From assembly GCF_016481275.1 (NCBI RefSeq), contig NZ_JAEMNW010000001.1:1293531-1357530 (forward strand): DNA of 64,000 nt. Direction: 5' to 3'. Shown piece by piece: positions 42,068 to 50,694 of this stretch. Numbering within the stretch: the first letter of the stretch is position 1; each line of letters begins with the position of its first letter. Made by a program: the position numbers and the translations under genes. The notes beneath the pieces are model-generated. The model made no database searches and had not been told where the DNA came from. It saw nothing but the letters and a program-made list of their open reading frames with translations. This stretch comes from Antrihabitans auranticaus (GTDB lineage: Bacteria > Actinomycetota > Actinomycetes > Mycobacteriales > Mycobacteriaceae).

Positions 42068-43710
42068 GTCGAGGCAGCAGCGGGTTCGTCCTCTTCCGCT
42101 TCCGCCGTATCGGCGAGGTGGGCGCTCGGCGCGAAGTCGTCGGCGTCCGGCCATTCGATCTCGTCGGGCAATGTGTAGTTCTTCGTCATTGTCTCGGTCA
42201 ACCGGCGATGCAATCTGGCCCGTTCTACGTCGGATTCCGCGTTTCGGTGCTTTGCATGAGCGAGGTTCTTCATCTCGAGCGGATCCGCCGCCAGGTCGTA
42301 CAGTTCGTACTCCATCGGAGCGCCGCCATACGGGTCGTAATACACCGCATACTTCCAGAGGTCCTCGACGATCGCGCGGATGAATCGGGCCCCCGTCACG
42401 GGAAAGACGTCGTCCTCGTAGGTGAAGTGCAGCACGTCCTGAACCGTGACTGCCGGATCAGCCAGAATCGGGGTGAGGTCGTGTCCCCTGAAACCGTGGT
42501 TTTCGCGGCCCGGCGCGTCCGCAATCGTCGCGAGTGTTGGCAGAACATCGATCAGGCTCGCGAACGAATCCGTCTGCTTCGGTTCCGGATACATCCGCGG
42601 ATTGGAGAAGATCAGCGGAACACTCAATGATTCCCGGTAGGCGTTGTAGAACTTCTGCCGACTGCGGCCGTGTGCCATGCCGAGCTCACCATGATCACTG
42701 GTCCGGACGATCAGCGTGTCGTCGGTGAGCCCTTTTGCGTCGAGCGCATCGAGGACCTTCATGATCTCGCTGTCGACCTGCTTGTGCAGATATGCATAGA
42801 AGTTGGCATAGGTGAGTTGCCGCTCTTTCGTGCGGACATGTCCCGTCGCGAGGCCGAGGAACTTCCGAAATCCAGCGTGCACACTGGGTTTCGTCGACAG
42901 ATCGTCGTCCACGCTTGCCGGAAGGCCGATTCCGACGTCCTTGAAGTCTTCCAGACGATAGCCGCCCTGGGCATACGTGGGAGTGAAGTTCCGTTCCTTC
43001 AACGCACGAATGCCGCGGCCCGGATACTCCTGCACGTCGTGCGGATTGACGAGCGCGACGATGAGGCAGAACGGCTCAGGTCGGTCGTAGGTCTCGATGA
43101 AGTTGACCGCGCTTTCGCGGTGCATGTCTTCGTGCGGACGATCATGTCCCGCCGCGGTGCCGGTGCCGTCGACGAAGCGTCCATCATTGTTGACGGATCC
43201 ACCGCCGAGATCGGCCAGGCTGGTCGGATCGCTCATATCCGGCGGATTCCAGCCGTGGAAACCGTACCGGTTCGCCAGGTGTTTCTTGTCCGCGTCGGAC
43301 CAGTAGTACCGCTTCATCTCGGCGTTGTAGCGGACGGGACGGGTCAGGTGCAGTTTCCCTTTGAGTGCGACGTGGTAGCCGGCCGCAGCCATCGTCGTCG
43401 CAAGGTTTGGCAGGCGACTGGGCAGGACCGAAAGATGGCGTTGCACTTCGGATTTGGGATCGTCACTCGTGACAATGTTCTTGACACCGTGCTCGGCCGG
43501 ATACCGACTGGTAAGTAGGGTGCCGCGGCTGGCCGAACACGCCGCCGCATTGCACTGGGCACGGGTGAACTGCATACCGTGCGCCAGTATTCGATTCCGG
43601 GCCGGGAGATTGGCCTCCGCCCAGCCGTCCGGCCAGTGCATCACTTCACGCTCTTGGTCGGTGATGATGATCAGAATGTTGGGCTTGCTCGGCAGGTCTG
43701 CGAAGGTCAC
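42064..43710 (-). CDS. Sulfatase (arylsulfatase-like)
   Basis: Type I sulfatase hydrolysing a sulfate ester, about 548 aa. After the start lies KPNILIIITDQER, with the first metal-binding Asp. The formylglycine site reads C-S-A-S-R (C58 in this numbering) followed by GTLLTSRYPAEHGV, a CxAxR variant of the usual CxPSR. Other active-site parts are YHVALKGKLHL and RTSDHGELGMAHG. GTG at 43710 has GAGGG 5 bp upstream and was preferred to TTG at 43749. No signal peptide is visible, so the enzyme may be cytoplasmic. It is divergent from a formylglycine-generating enzyme gene, its maturase. Confidence 0.92.
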   Translation of the reverse strand: MTFADLPSKPNILIIITDQEREVMHWPDGWAEANLPARNRILAHGMQFTRAQCNAAACSASRGTLLTSRYPAEHGVKNIVTSDDPKSEVQRHLSVLPSRLPNLATTMAAAGYHVALKGKLHLTRPVRYNAEMKRYYWSDADKKHLANRYGFHGWNPPDMSDPTSLADLGGGSVNNDGRFVDGTGTAAGHDRPHEDMHRESAVNFIETYDRPEPFCLIVALVNPHDVQEYPGRGIRALKERNFTPTYAQGGYRLEDFKDVGIGLPASVDDDLSTKPSVHAGFRKFLGLATGHVRTKERQLTYANFYAYLHKQVDSEIMKVLDALDAKGLTDDTLIVRTSDHGELGMAHGRSRQKFYNAYRESLSVPLIFSNPRMYPEPKQTDSFASLIDVLPTLATIADAPGRENHGFRGHDLTPILADPAVTVQDVLHFTYEDDVFPVTGARFIRAIVEDLWKYAVYYDPYGGAPMEYELYDLAADPLEMKNLAHAKHRNAESDVERARLHRRLTETMTKNYTLPDEIEWPDADDFAPSAHLADTAEAEEDEPAAAST

Positions 43711-43779
43711 GGCGCCCTCGATTCGTTCGACTGCGAACTCGGTGCGCAAATTCTAACGCTGCCGTTATGGTGATGAGCA

Positions 43780-44727
43780 ATGATTCTCGACCCGCATGCA
43801 CCGCCCGCTCCAGACATGATCTGGATTCCGGGCGGCGAGTTTCTCATGGGATCCGACGACCACTATCCGGAAGAAGCTCCCGCACATCGAGTCTCCGTCG
43901 ACGGGTTCTGGATCGACCGTTTCCAGGTGACGAACACCCAGTTCCAGAAGTTCGTCGCCACAACGGGTTACGTGACGCTCGCGCAACGCGCACCGAATCC
44001 GGCCGACTATCCCGGCGCGCACCCGGACATGCTTGTTCCGTCCTCGACGGTTTTCGTGCAACCGAAGGTTCCCGTAGACCTGAGCAACCACTACAACTGG
44101 TGGCGATTCGTTCCCGGTGCCGACTGGCGCCACCCGCGGGGTCCGGATTCGTCCATCAAAGGCAAGTCGAAACATCCCGTCGTGCATGTCGCCTTCGAAG
44201 ACGTCGAGGCGTACGCAGCATGGGCCGGCAAGCAACTCCCCACCGAAGCGCAATGGGAATTCGCCGCACGCGGTGGGCGCGATGCTGTCGAGTTCGCTTG
44301 GGGTAACGAACTTTTGCCGGATGGCAGGTTCATGGCCAACACCTGGCACGGCGATTTCCCGCTGACGAACCATATGCCGGACGGCTTCAAATGGACCTCT
44401 CCGGTCGGCACGTTTCCGGCGAACGGGTTCGGCCTGTACGACATGATCGGAAATGCCTGGGAGTGGACGACCGACTGGTTCGGCGACCGGCATATGGTCA
44501 CGCATGCGTGCTGCACTGTCACCAATCCGCTTGGTGGCGAACGGGACACGAGCTACGACCCCGCCGAACTGGCGCAGGGCCTCCGCATCCCGCGCCGAGT
44601 GATCAAGGGCGGTTCACACCTGTGCGCGCCGAACTACTGCCGGCGCTACCGGCCTGCCGCCCGGATGCCGCAGACAATCGATACGTCGACGTCGCATCTG
44701 GGATTCCGCTGCATCGTCCGCGCGTAG
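43780..44727 (+). CDS. Formylglycine-generating enzyme (sulfatase maturase)
   Basis: Copper-dependent oxidase that converts the sulfatase active-site Cys to formylglycine, 315 aa. The catalytic pair is C282 and C287 in GGSHLCAPNYCRRYRPAARM, which matches the active FGE signature. Other fold markers are MIWIPGGEFLMGSDDHYPEE, VSVDGFWIDRFQVTN, LPTEAQWEFAARGG and GNAWEWTTDWF. The gene sits divergently beside the sulfatase, separated by 69 bp, so the pair is functionally matched and probably coregulated. Confidence 0.95.
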   Translation: MILDPHAPPAPDMIWIPGGEFLMGSDDHYPEEAPAHRVSVDGFWIDRFQVTNTQFQKFVATTGYVTLAQRAPNPADYPGAHPDMLVPSSTVFVQPKVPVDLSNHYNWWRFVPGADWRHPRGPDSSIKGKSKHPVVHVAFEDVEAYAAWAGKQLPTEAQWEFAARGGRDAVEFAWGNELLPDGRFMANTWHGDFPLTNHMPDGFKWTSPVGTFPANGFGLYDMIGNAWEWTTDWFGDRHMVTHACCTVTNPLGGERDTSYDPAELAQGLRIPRRVIKGGSHLCAPNYCRRYRPAARMPQTIDTSTSHLGFRCIVRA

Positions 44728-44735
44728 CCGTCTCC

Positions 44736-44756
44736 TATGCTATGTTGCATAGCATA
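44736..44756. promoter_or_regulatory. 21-bp inverted-repeat operator before the molybdopterin oxidoreductase
   Basis: TATGCTAT and ATAGCATA form perfect 8-bp arms around GTTGC, 21 bp before the GTG at 44777 and 9 bp after the FGE stop. The arms are AT-rich in an otherwise GC-rich region, and TATGCT could also serve as -10. A GntR or TetR type regulator is plausible; none is encoded next to it, so the partner is unknown. Confidence 0.65.
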
Positions 44757-44776
44757 TTGCCGACGGAGGAAGCCAC

Positions 44777-47254
44777 GTGAGCGAAGAGAAGCTGAAAACG
44801 ACCGCGTGCGTGCTGTGCGAATGCAACTGCGGAATCACCGTCGAACTCGACGGACGTCGATTCGCGAAGATCCGCGGCGACAAGACGCACCCCGCATCGG
44901 AGGGTTACACCTGCGAGAAAGCAATGCGCCTCGACCTCTACCAGAACGGCCCACATCGCATCTCCACGCCTATGAAGCGCGTTGCGGACGGCAGCTACGT
45001 CGAAATCGACTGGGACACAGCACTCGACGAGATCGCAGCAAAGTTGACCGCGATCAAAGCGCGCTACGGCGGCGACACGATCTTCTTCTATGGCGGCGGT
45101 GGACAGGGCAACCATCTCGGTTCGGCGAACGCTCTCGCGCTGCGCGGGGCGTTGGGCTCGACGTTCCACTCGAATGCGCTGGCACAGGAAAAGACCGGCG
45201 AAATCTGGGTCGATGGCCGCCTGTACGGCGGGCACACCAAGGGCGATTTCGAGCACGCCGAAGTCCTGGTGTTCGTCGGCAAGAATCCCTGGCAATCGCA
45301 CAGCTTCCCGCGCGCCCGGCCCACCCTGAAGCAGGTCGCGACCGACCCAGCACGGTCGATGATCGTCATCGATCCCCGAGTCAGCGAAACCGCAGCCATG
45401 GCCGACTACCACCTGCAGGTTCGACCGGGTGGCGATGCGTGGCTGGTCGCCGCACTGGTCGCGGTGATTGTGCAGGAGAACCTCGTCGACGCCGACTTCA
45501 TCGCGGCGCATACCAGCGGCTACGACGAGGTACGTGCCGCTTTCGCGGCCGTCGACATCCCCGCATTCGCTGCGACCAGCGGTGTCTCGGAAGAGCAGAT
45601 CCGTTCCGCGGCAAGGCGAATCGCGACAGCGTCGAGCGTCTGCGTGTACGAGGACCTCGGCATTCAGCAGGCACCGAACAGCACCCTCGTCTCGTACCTG
45701 AACAAGATGCTGTGGATCCTCACCGGCAATTTCGGCCGCCCTGGCACGATGTTTCTGCACTCCAGCTTCGCCGCCCTTGCCGGCGGATCCGGACCGCCCG
45801 TAGGCCCGCGCCGCACGCCGACTCGGTTGGACCGGGCGAAGAAGGCCGCGACCACCAGGGCCGTCACATTGGCAGGCACAGCGCTCGGCCGAGCCCTTCC
45901 GGCTCTTTCGGGCCCCCTCGGACCCGTCGTCGAAAGCGGGTCACGGCGCTTGCTCGAGGCGATGGTGCCGCTTGCCGGTGGCATGCTTTCCGGCGGTGGC
46001 GGGGGTGGGGCAGGCCGAACGACGCCAGTCACCGGAGCGAAGATCATCGGCGGACTCATTCCGTGCAACTCGATCGCCGACGAAGTTCTGACCGACCACC
46101 CCGACCGCTTCCGGGCGATGTGGATCGACAGTTCGAATCCTGCTCACTCGCTCGCCGACTCGAAACGCTTCCGCGACGCCATGCGCGAACTCGAGTTGTC
46201 GGTCGTCATCGATGTCGCGTTCACCGAAACCGCACGGCAGGCAGACTACGTACTCCCGGCGGCGAGCCAATTCGAGAAGCCGGAGGCAACCTTCTTCAAC
46301 TTCGAGTTTCCGAAGAACGTCTTCCACCTGCGCAAACCGATCCTCGAACCGATGACGGGCACTAGGTCGGAGCCGGAGATCTACGCTGCGCTGCTGCGCC
46401 GGATGAACGTCGTGGACGAGGCGACGCTCGATCGCCTGCGAACTGCCGCGCGGGCAGGGAGGGACACCTTCGGTGCGACCTTCCTCGCGACTGTCGCCGG
46501 CGCACCGCGGCTCGCGAAGGTCGCGCCGTACCTGCTCTACGAAACGCTCGGGGAGACGCTGCCGCGTGAATTGCGCGGCGCCGCTGTGTTGTGGGGTGTC
46601 GCCCAGATGTGCGCTCTGTCGAACGGTGCGGCAGTCGCGCGCGCTGGTTTCACAGGTAAAGGCCTCACGCCTGGGAACAGATTGTTCGATGCGGTCCTGA
46701 ACACGCCGACCGGTGTCGTGTTCACCGCCGACACCTGGGACGACGTGTGGCACTACGTCAAGCGCCGGGACCGCCGCTTCACCATCGCGGTCGACGACTT
46801 CCTCGACCAGGTCCGCGGCCTCGGCACCGCACGGTCGGTGTGGACGACCGACGAGTTCCCGCTCGTTCTCGCCGCCGGAGAACGGCGCTCGTTCACTGCG
46901 AACACGATCATGCGCAATCCCGAATGGCGACGGCGAGATCGCCAGGGGAACCTGCGGATCAGCGCCGGCGATGCGGGAGCGTTGCGCATCGCCGACGGCG
47001 AGAGCGCGCGCCTGGTCACCGAACGCGGCGAGGCAATTGTCACCGTCGAGATCAGCGACATGATGGCGAGCGGAAACATCGCCCTGCCCAACGGGTTCGG
47101 TCTCGACTTCCCAGCCGCAGACGGTTCGAGCCGGTCCGCGGGCGTGGCACCGAACGAGCTGACGAGCCTCGGCCTCAAGGACGAGTTCGCCGGCACGCCA
47201 TGGCACAAGCACGTCCCGGCCCGGCTGGAAGCGCTCGCCCCTGTGCGCGATTAG
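44777..47254 (+). CDS. Molybdopterin-dependent oxidoreductase with 4Fe-4S cluster
   Basis: Large oxidoreductase of the formate-dehydrogenase/nitrate-reductase (DMSO reductase) superfamily, 825 aa. The N-terminus carries the [4Fe-4S] cysteines ACVLCECNCGITVELDG (C11, C14, C18) and a fourth in YTCEKAMR (about C46). Then follow a molybdopterin domain (VFVGKNPWQSHSFPRARP, IDPRVSETAAMADYHLQVRPGGD), a Gly/Ala linker insertion near 395-420 and the C-terminal molydopterin-dinucleotide domain (FTANTIMRNPEWRR, NGFGLDFPAA). No twin-Arg signal was seen, so it is cytoplasmic. GTG at 44777 follows GGAGGAAG. Its 3' end carries copy 2 of the dispersed element. The substrate is not known; the FGE upstream is on the same strand and only 49 bp away. 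Confidence 0.9.
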   Translation: MSEEKLKTTACVLCECNCGITVELDGRRFAKIRGDKTHPASEGYTCEKAMRLDLYQNGPHRISTPMKRVADGSYVEIDWDTALDEIAAKLTAIKARYGGDTIFFYGGGGQGNHLGSANALALRGALGSTFHSNALAQEKTGEIWVDGRLYGGHTKGDFEHAEVLVFVGKNPWQSHSFPRARPTLKQVATDPARSMIVIDPRVSETAAMADYHLQVRPGGDAWLVAALVAVIVQENLVDADFIAAHTSGYDEVRAAFAAVDIPAFAATSGVSEEQIRSAARRIATASSVCVYEDLGIQQAPNSTLVSYLNKMLWILTGNFGRPGTMFLHSSFAALAGGSGPPVGPRRTPTRLDRAKKAATTRAVTLAGTALGRALPALSGPLGPVVESGSRRLLEAMVPLAGGMLSGGGGGGAGRTTPVTGAKIIGGLIPCNSIADEVLTDHPDRFRAMWIDSSNPAHSLADSKRFRDAMRELELSVVIDVAFTETARQADYVLPAASQFEKPEATFFNFEFPKNVFHLRKPILEPMTGTRSEPEIYAALLRRMNVVDEATLDRLRTAARAGRDTFGATFLATVAGAPRLAKVAPYLLYETLGETLPRELRGAAVLWGVAQMCALSNGAAVARAGFTGKGLTPGNRLFDAVLNTPTGVVFTADTWDDVWHYVKRRDRRFTIAVDDFLDQVRGLGTARSVWTTDEFPLVLAAGERRSFTANTIMRNPEWRRRDRQGNLRISAGDAGALRIADGESARLVTERGEAIVTVEISDMMASGNIALPNGFGLDFPAADGSSRSAGVAPNELTSLGLKDEFAGTPWHKHVPARLEALAPVRD

Positions 47255-47286
47255 CGAGTCCCTGGACTCTCCAACCGCGCACGGGG
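47238..47286. repeat. Dispersed cruciform-like element, copy 2
   Basis: Outer arms CCCCTGTGCGCG (47238-47249) and CGCGCACGGGG (47276-47286) pair with one bulged T; the inner hairpin is GAGTCC-CT-GGACTC. The sequence GACTCTCCAACCGCGCACGGG is almost identical to that at 8023-8043. It overlaps the stop codon of the molybdopterin gene and ends two bases before the stop of the convergent CBS protein. Confidence 0.78.
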
Positions 47287-47288
47287 TG

Positions 47289-47720
47289 TCAGCCGTGAGC
47301 TATGTAGGACTCCAACTGCTCGCGGTCGCTCTCGAGCTGGCTGATCCGGCTCTTCACTACGTCGCCGATGCTGACAATGCCCGCGAGTGAGCCGTCAGGG
47401 TCGACGACCGGCATATGGCGGACACGACGCTGGGTCATCGCCTCGGCGAGGCTGTCGACCGTGTCGTCGGGCGCGCATGTGTAGACGTCCTTGGTCATGA
47501 TCTCCGATACCCGGCTGTGCATGAGGGCCTCGCCGTCTGCGTGCAACTTTCGCACGACATCTCGCTCGGAAACGATGCCGATCACCCGCTGCCCGTCGAG
47601 CACAACCAAGGCACCTACGTTGTGATCCGCAAGGGCGGCAATCAGTTCCGCGACAGTCGCCGTCGGCTCGACCGTCGCTACAGCCGCGCCCTTGACCCTC
47701 AGCACGTCTGAGATCCGCAT
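47289..47720 (-). CDS. CBS-domain pair protein
   Basis: Small protein of 143 aa made of two CBS domains (residues 1-60, ATVAELIAALADHNVGALVVLDGQRV, and 65-125, DDTVDSLAEAMTQRRVRHMPVVDPDGSLAGIVSIGDVV in part), which bind adenine nucleotides. It ends in a short helical tail (ISQLESDREQLESYIAHG). ATG at 47720 has GAGG 8 bp upstream; a GTG at 47729 would add three residues. It resembles the hypoxia-type Hrp1 proteins in layout but lacks zinc cysteines. Convergent with the molybdopterin oxidoreductase gene. Confidence 0.88.
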   Translation of the reverse strand: MRISDVLRVKGAAVATVEPTATVAELIAALADHNVGALVVLDGQRVIGIVSERDVVRKLHADGEALMHSRVSEIMTKDVYTCAPDDTVDSLAEAMTQRRVRHMPVVDPDGSLAGIVSIGDVVKSRISQLESDREQLESYIAHG

Positions 47721-47804
47721 CTCGAACACCTCGATCCAGCATTGGTTCGTGCGAAACGTGTGATTGCTCCAGGATATTCACACAGCAGCGCTGGTGAAAG
47801 GTGC

Positions 47805-48431
47805 TTACGAACCTGGTTTTGCCGTGTCGGCCAGCGAAGCATCCAGTACGGCCATGAGATGACGGCGAATCACGGGCCAGTTCGCGTAGACGTCACCCAT
47901 GCCCGGTATGGGCGACATGATGACGGCCCCCCGAATCGTCGACACCGCCAGATCGATCAGATCGCCGAAATCCGGCCGTGCGGCGTAGGTCGGGACCATC
48001 GACACCGCAATCGATTGCATTGCAGTTCTGCCGAATCCGAGGATGGCGCCGATGTTCGCGGCCATGTCGGGGTCGGTTCGTGCGACATTGAACAATTCGA
48101 AGACCGCGGGGCAGATCGGCAGGTTGTGCAACTCCCACAGGCGTTCCAGCAGAATCTCCGCACGCTCGCGCTCGGTATCCGCATCGATCGGGCGCGCGGC
48201 CGCTTGCGCAGCGAGTTGTTCGACCAACCGGTGCATTGCGGCCTCGACGAGAGTTGTTTTGGTCGGGAAGTAATGCTGCTGCGCGCCTTGGCTGACACCC
48301 GCCCGGTCGGCGACGCCTCTGGTGGTCAGAGCTGTGTAGCCGACGTCGACGAGCGTTTCGATAGTCGCGTCGAGTAGGGCCGTGACTGTCGCAGCGCGGC
48401 GCTCGGCCTGCGTTCGCGTGCGGGTTTCCAT
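47805..48431 (-). CDS. TetR-family regulator, divergent from SDR/OYE operon
   Basis: Regulator of 208 aa. The helix-turn-helix is at residues 14-60 (ALLDATIETLVDVGYTALTTRG, SQGAQQHYFPTKTTLVEAAM), followed by a C-terminal ligand domain (PICPAVFELFNVARTDPDM). It is divergent from an SDR and Old Yellow Enzyme operon; the 104-bp gap holds four palindromes with the motif GACTT-AAGTC. Autoregulation and repression of the operon are likely, by position. The protein is similar in style to the TetR at 53159-53806 (GVSQGAQQHYF versus GVTRGAQVHHF). Confidence 0.9.
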   Translation of the reverse strand: METRTRTQAERRAATVTALLDATIETLVDVGYTALTTRGVADRAGVSQGAQQHYFPTKTTLVEAAMHRLVEQLAAQAAARPIDADTERERAEILLERLWELHNLPICPAVFELFNVARTDPDMAANIGAILGFGRTAMQSIAVSMVPTYAARPDFGDLIDLAVSTIRGAVIMSPIPGMGDVYANWPVIRRHLMAVLDASLADTAKPGS

Positions 48432-48451
48432 CGTCGGATCGTAGCGACTCC

Positions 48452-48524
48452 CGACTTATAAGTCGAGGGACTTGTAAGTCACTCGACTGGTAACTAGAGT
48501 CCGACCTTGCAAGTCAACGTTGAC
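48452..48524. promoter_or_regulatory. Operator cluster between TetR and SDR genes
   Basis: Four dyads lie in 73 bp: CGACTTATAAGTCG (48452-48465, perfect), GACTTGTAAGTC (48469-48480, one central mismatch), CTTGCAAG (48506-48513) within GACCTTGCAAGTC, and GTCAACGTTGAC (48513-48524, perfect). The first three share CTTNNAAG and are centred 16 and 35 bp apart. They fit a TetR dimer site repeated for cooperative binding. Confidence 0.65.
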
Positions 48525-48534
48525 GAGGAGCGGT

Positions 48535-49410
48535 ATGAAGCAACTGAATGGCAAAGTCGCTGTCGTGACCGGCGCGGGATCCGGCATCGGTCGTGCACTG
48601 GCGATCGACCTGACAAAGCGAGGTGCGCGGGTCGCGATCTCCGACGTCGACGCTGCCGGACTCGCCGAAACGGCGAAGATCTGCCGGACGCACGGCCCGT
48701 CGCCGCATGTCCAGGTCCTCGATGTCAGCAACCGCGAGGACATGACCGCGTACGCCGATACGGTCGCCAAGTTCTACGGCACGGTCAACCTCGTCATCAA
48801 CAACGCCGGCATCACGATCTTCGGAACCGTCGAGGACTCGCCGTATGCGGACGTCGAGAAAGTCATGAACGTCGACTTCTGGGGCGTCGTGCACGGCACC
48901 AAGGCCTTCCTCCCACACCTGATAGCTTCCGGCGACGGGCACATCGTGAACATCTCCAGTGTCTTCGGTCTGTTCAGCGTGCCGACCCAAAGTTCTTACA
49001 ATGCAGCAAAGTTCGCAGTTCGCGGCTATACGGAGTCGCTACGCCAGGAGATGCTGGTCGCCGGCCATCCCGTCGGCGTCACCTGTGTGCACCCGGGCGG
49101 CATCAAGACCAACATCGTCCGGAACGCGACGTCGAGCACGGGCGTCGAGATGGAAGCCCTGCGAAAGCTTTTCGAGGAGAAGCTGACTCACACGAGCCCG
49201 GAGTCTGCCGCTCAGACGATCCTGCGCGGTGTCACGTCGAGCGACTCGCGCGTCCTGATCGGTTTGGACGCAAAGGCTTTCGACCTGATCGTTCGGGTGC
49301 TCGGCCCGAGCTATCAACGAATCTTTGCCACGGCAAGCAGATTCCTGCTGGGAGCGCACGTCGCCCCGAAGGTGCCTGCAGCGAAATCACCTGAGGCGGT
49401 GTCCGTATGA
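48535..49410 (+). CDS. SDR-family oxidoreductase
   Basis: Short-chain dehydrogenase of 291 aa. Residues KVAVVTGAGSGIGRALAIDL form the cofactor site, followed by NNAGITIFGTVED, NISSVFGLFSVPTQSSYNAAK (Ser and Tyr-x3-Lys) and a C-terminal extension of about 40 residues. AISDVDAAG suggests NAD. ATG at 48535 has GAGGAG 5 bp upstream. Its stop overlaps the Old Yellow Enzyme start (ATGA). The pair would handle two redox steps of one small-molecule pathway under TetR control. Confidence 0.9.
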   Translation: MKQLNGKVAVVTGAGSGIGRALAIDLTKRGARVAISDVDAAGLAETAKICRTHGPSPHVQVLDVSNREDMTAYADTVAKFYGTVNLVINNAGITIFGTVEDSPYADVEKVMNVDFWGVVHGTKAFLPHLIASGDGHIVNISSVFGLFSVPTQSSYNAAKFAVRGYTESLRQEMLVAGHPVGVTCVHPGGIKTNIVRNATSSTGVEMEALRKLFEEKLTHTSPESAAQTILRGVTSSDSRVLIGLDAKAFDLIVRVLGPSYQRIFATASRFLLGAHVAPKVPAAKSPEAVSV

Positions 49411-50645
49411 CCAGGACAGTCGCACTGACCGACGCCGTCGCACTCCCCTGCGGCCAGCAGTTGCCCAACCGCTTCATGAAGTCCGCGCTGAGCGAGGCGC
49501 TCGCCGATTCCCGCAACCGTCCCACCGAGCGTCTCGAAAGGCTCTACGCGCGTTGGTCAGATGGTGGATACGGGCTCGTGGTCACCGGAAATGTGCAGGT
49601 CGACGGCAGGCATCTCGGCGAGCCGGGCAACGTCGTCGTCGAGGACGACTCGAATCTCGACGGCTTGAAACGGTGGGCCGCAGGCTTCAAGGAAGGCGGC
49701 ACGCCGCTCTGGATGCAGATCAATCATCCTGGACGGCAATCGAATCCACTCGCCCGCAGCAAGCCGGTCGCGCCGAGCGCGATCGCGGCGAAGGTGCCGG
49801 GCGCGACGCGGCCCCGTGAACTGACCGATGCCGAGATCGTAGACATCATCGAACGATTTGCGACGACCGCCGCCGTTGCCGAAGCCGCCGGATTCGACGG
49901 CGTCCAGATCCATGGTGCGCACGGCTACCTGGTGACGCAGTTTCTCTCACCGCTGGTCAACCAGCGGACCGACCGTTGGGGCGGAGATGCGACACGGCGC
50001 CGGCAGTTCGTGCTCGAAATCGTGCGCCGGATTCGCAGCAACGTTTCGCCCGGGTTCGCCGTCGGCATCAAACTCAATTCCGCAGATTTCCAGCGGGGCG
50101 GGTTCACCGAGGACGAGTCCCGCGACGTGGTCCGTGCGCTGGTGGACGAAGGCATCGACATGATCGAGGTCAGCGGTGGTTCCTACGAAGCCCCCGCGAT
50201 GATGGGTGCCGTCCGCGCGTCGACGGCAGCGCGTGAGGCGTACTTCCTCGACTACGCGCGGTCGGTTGCCGACCTCGCCGGCAATGTCCCGATTGCCGTC
50301 ACGGGCGGCTTCCGCACCCTGGCCGCAATGGCCGAAGCTGTTTCCGCCGGCGACTGCGACATCGTCGGGCTCGGTCGTCCCGCATGCACGACGCCCGACG
50401 CACCGAGCGCGCTGCTGGAGCAGCGAACCGACAAGCTGACCACGGGCCGGATCTCCCTCCCCATGTCGGGCCGAATCGACGACCTTCGGAAGCTGGAAAG
50501 TCTGCTCGATTTGCAGTGGCACACAGACCAAATGCACCGCATGGGCGACGCCAAGGAACCCGACCACAACCGGCAGTGGTGGCAGACGCTCGTTTCCACG
50601 GCGGTCCGCAACGGAACCGACACACTGCGTCCGAAACGGGGCTGA
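49407..50645 (+). CDS. NADH:flavin oxidoreductase, Old Yellow Enzyme family
   Basis: FMN-dependent reductase of 412 aa with the TIM-barrel OYE fold; typical substrates are alpha,beta-unsaturated carbonyls. The substrate-binding pair appears as GVQIHGAHGYLVTQFLSP (H-x2-H), and the FMN site as MQINHPGRQSNP, LVNQRTDRWGGDATRRRQF and VTGGFRTL, GLGRPACTTPD. ATG at 49407 overlaps the SDR stop. The C-terminal 60 residues are more hydrophilic than the core. No iron-sulfur domain is present, so it is the short OYE class. Confidence 0.9.
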   Translation: MTRTVALTDAVALPCGQQLPNRFMKSALSEALADSRNRPTERLERLYARWSDGGYGLVVTGNVQVDGRHLGEPGNVVVEDDSNLDGLKRWAAGFKEGGTPLWMQINHPGRQSNPLARSKPVAPSAIAAKVPGATRPRELTDAEIVDIIERFATTAAVAEAAGFDGVQIHGAHGYLVTQFLSPLVNQRTDRWGGDATRRRQFVLEIVRRIRSNVSPGFAVGIKLNSADFQRGGFTEDESRDVVRALVDEGIDMIEVSGGSYEAPAMMGAVRASTAAREAYFLDYARSVADLAGNVPIAVTGGFRTLAAMAEAVSAGDCDIVGLGRPACTTPDAPSALLEQRTDKLTTGRISLPMSGRIDDLRKLESLLDLQWHTDQMHRMGDAKEPDHNRQWWQTLVSTAVRNGTDTLRPKRG

Positions 50646-50694
50646 GCACAGACCACGGGAAGCCATGATCGGTAGGTCCGCGTAGCCTGCGGAA

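Noticed and set aside
44737-46365. 542-codon frame over the molybdopterin oxidoreductase
   Set aside because: Arg-rich shadow frame; the other frame has intact Fe-S and molybdopterin motifs.
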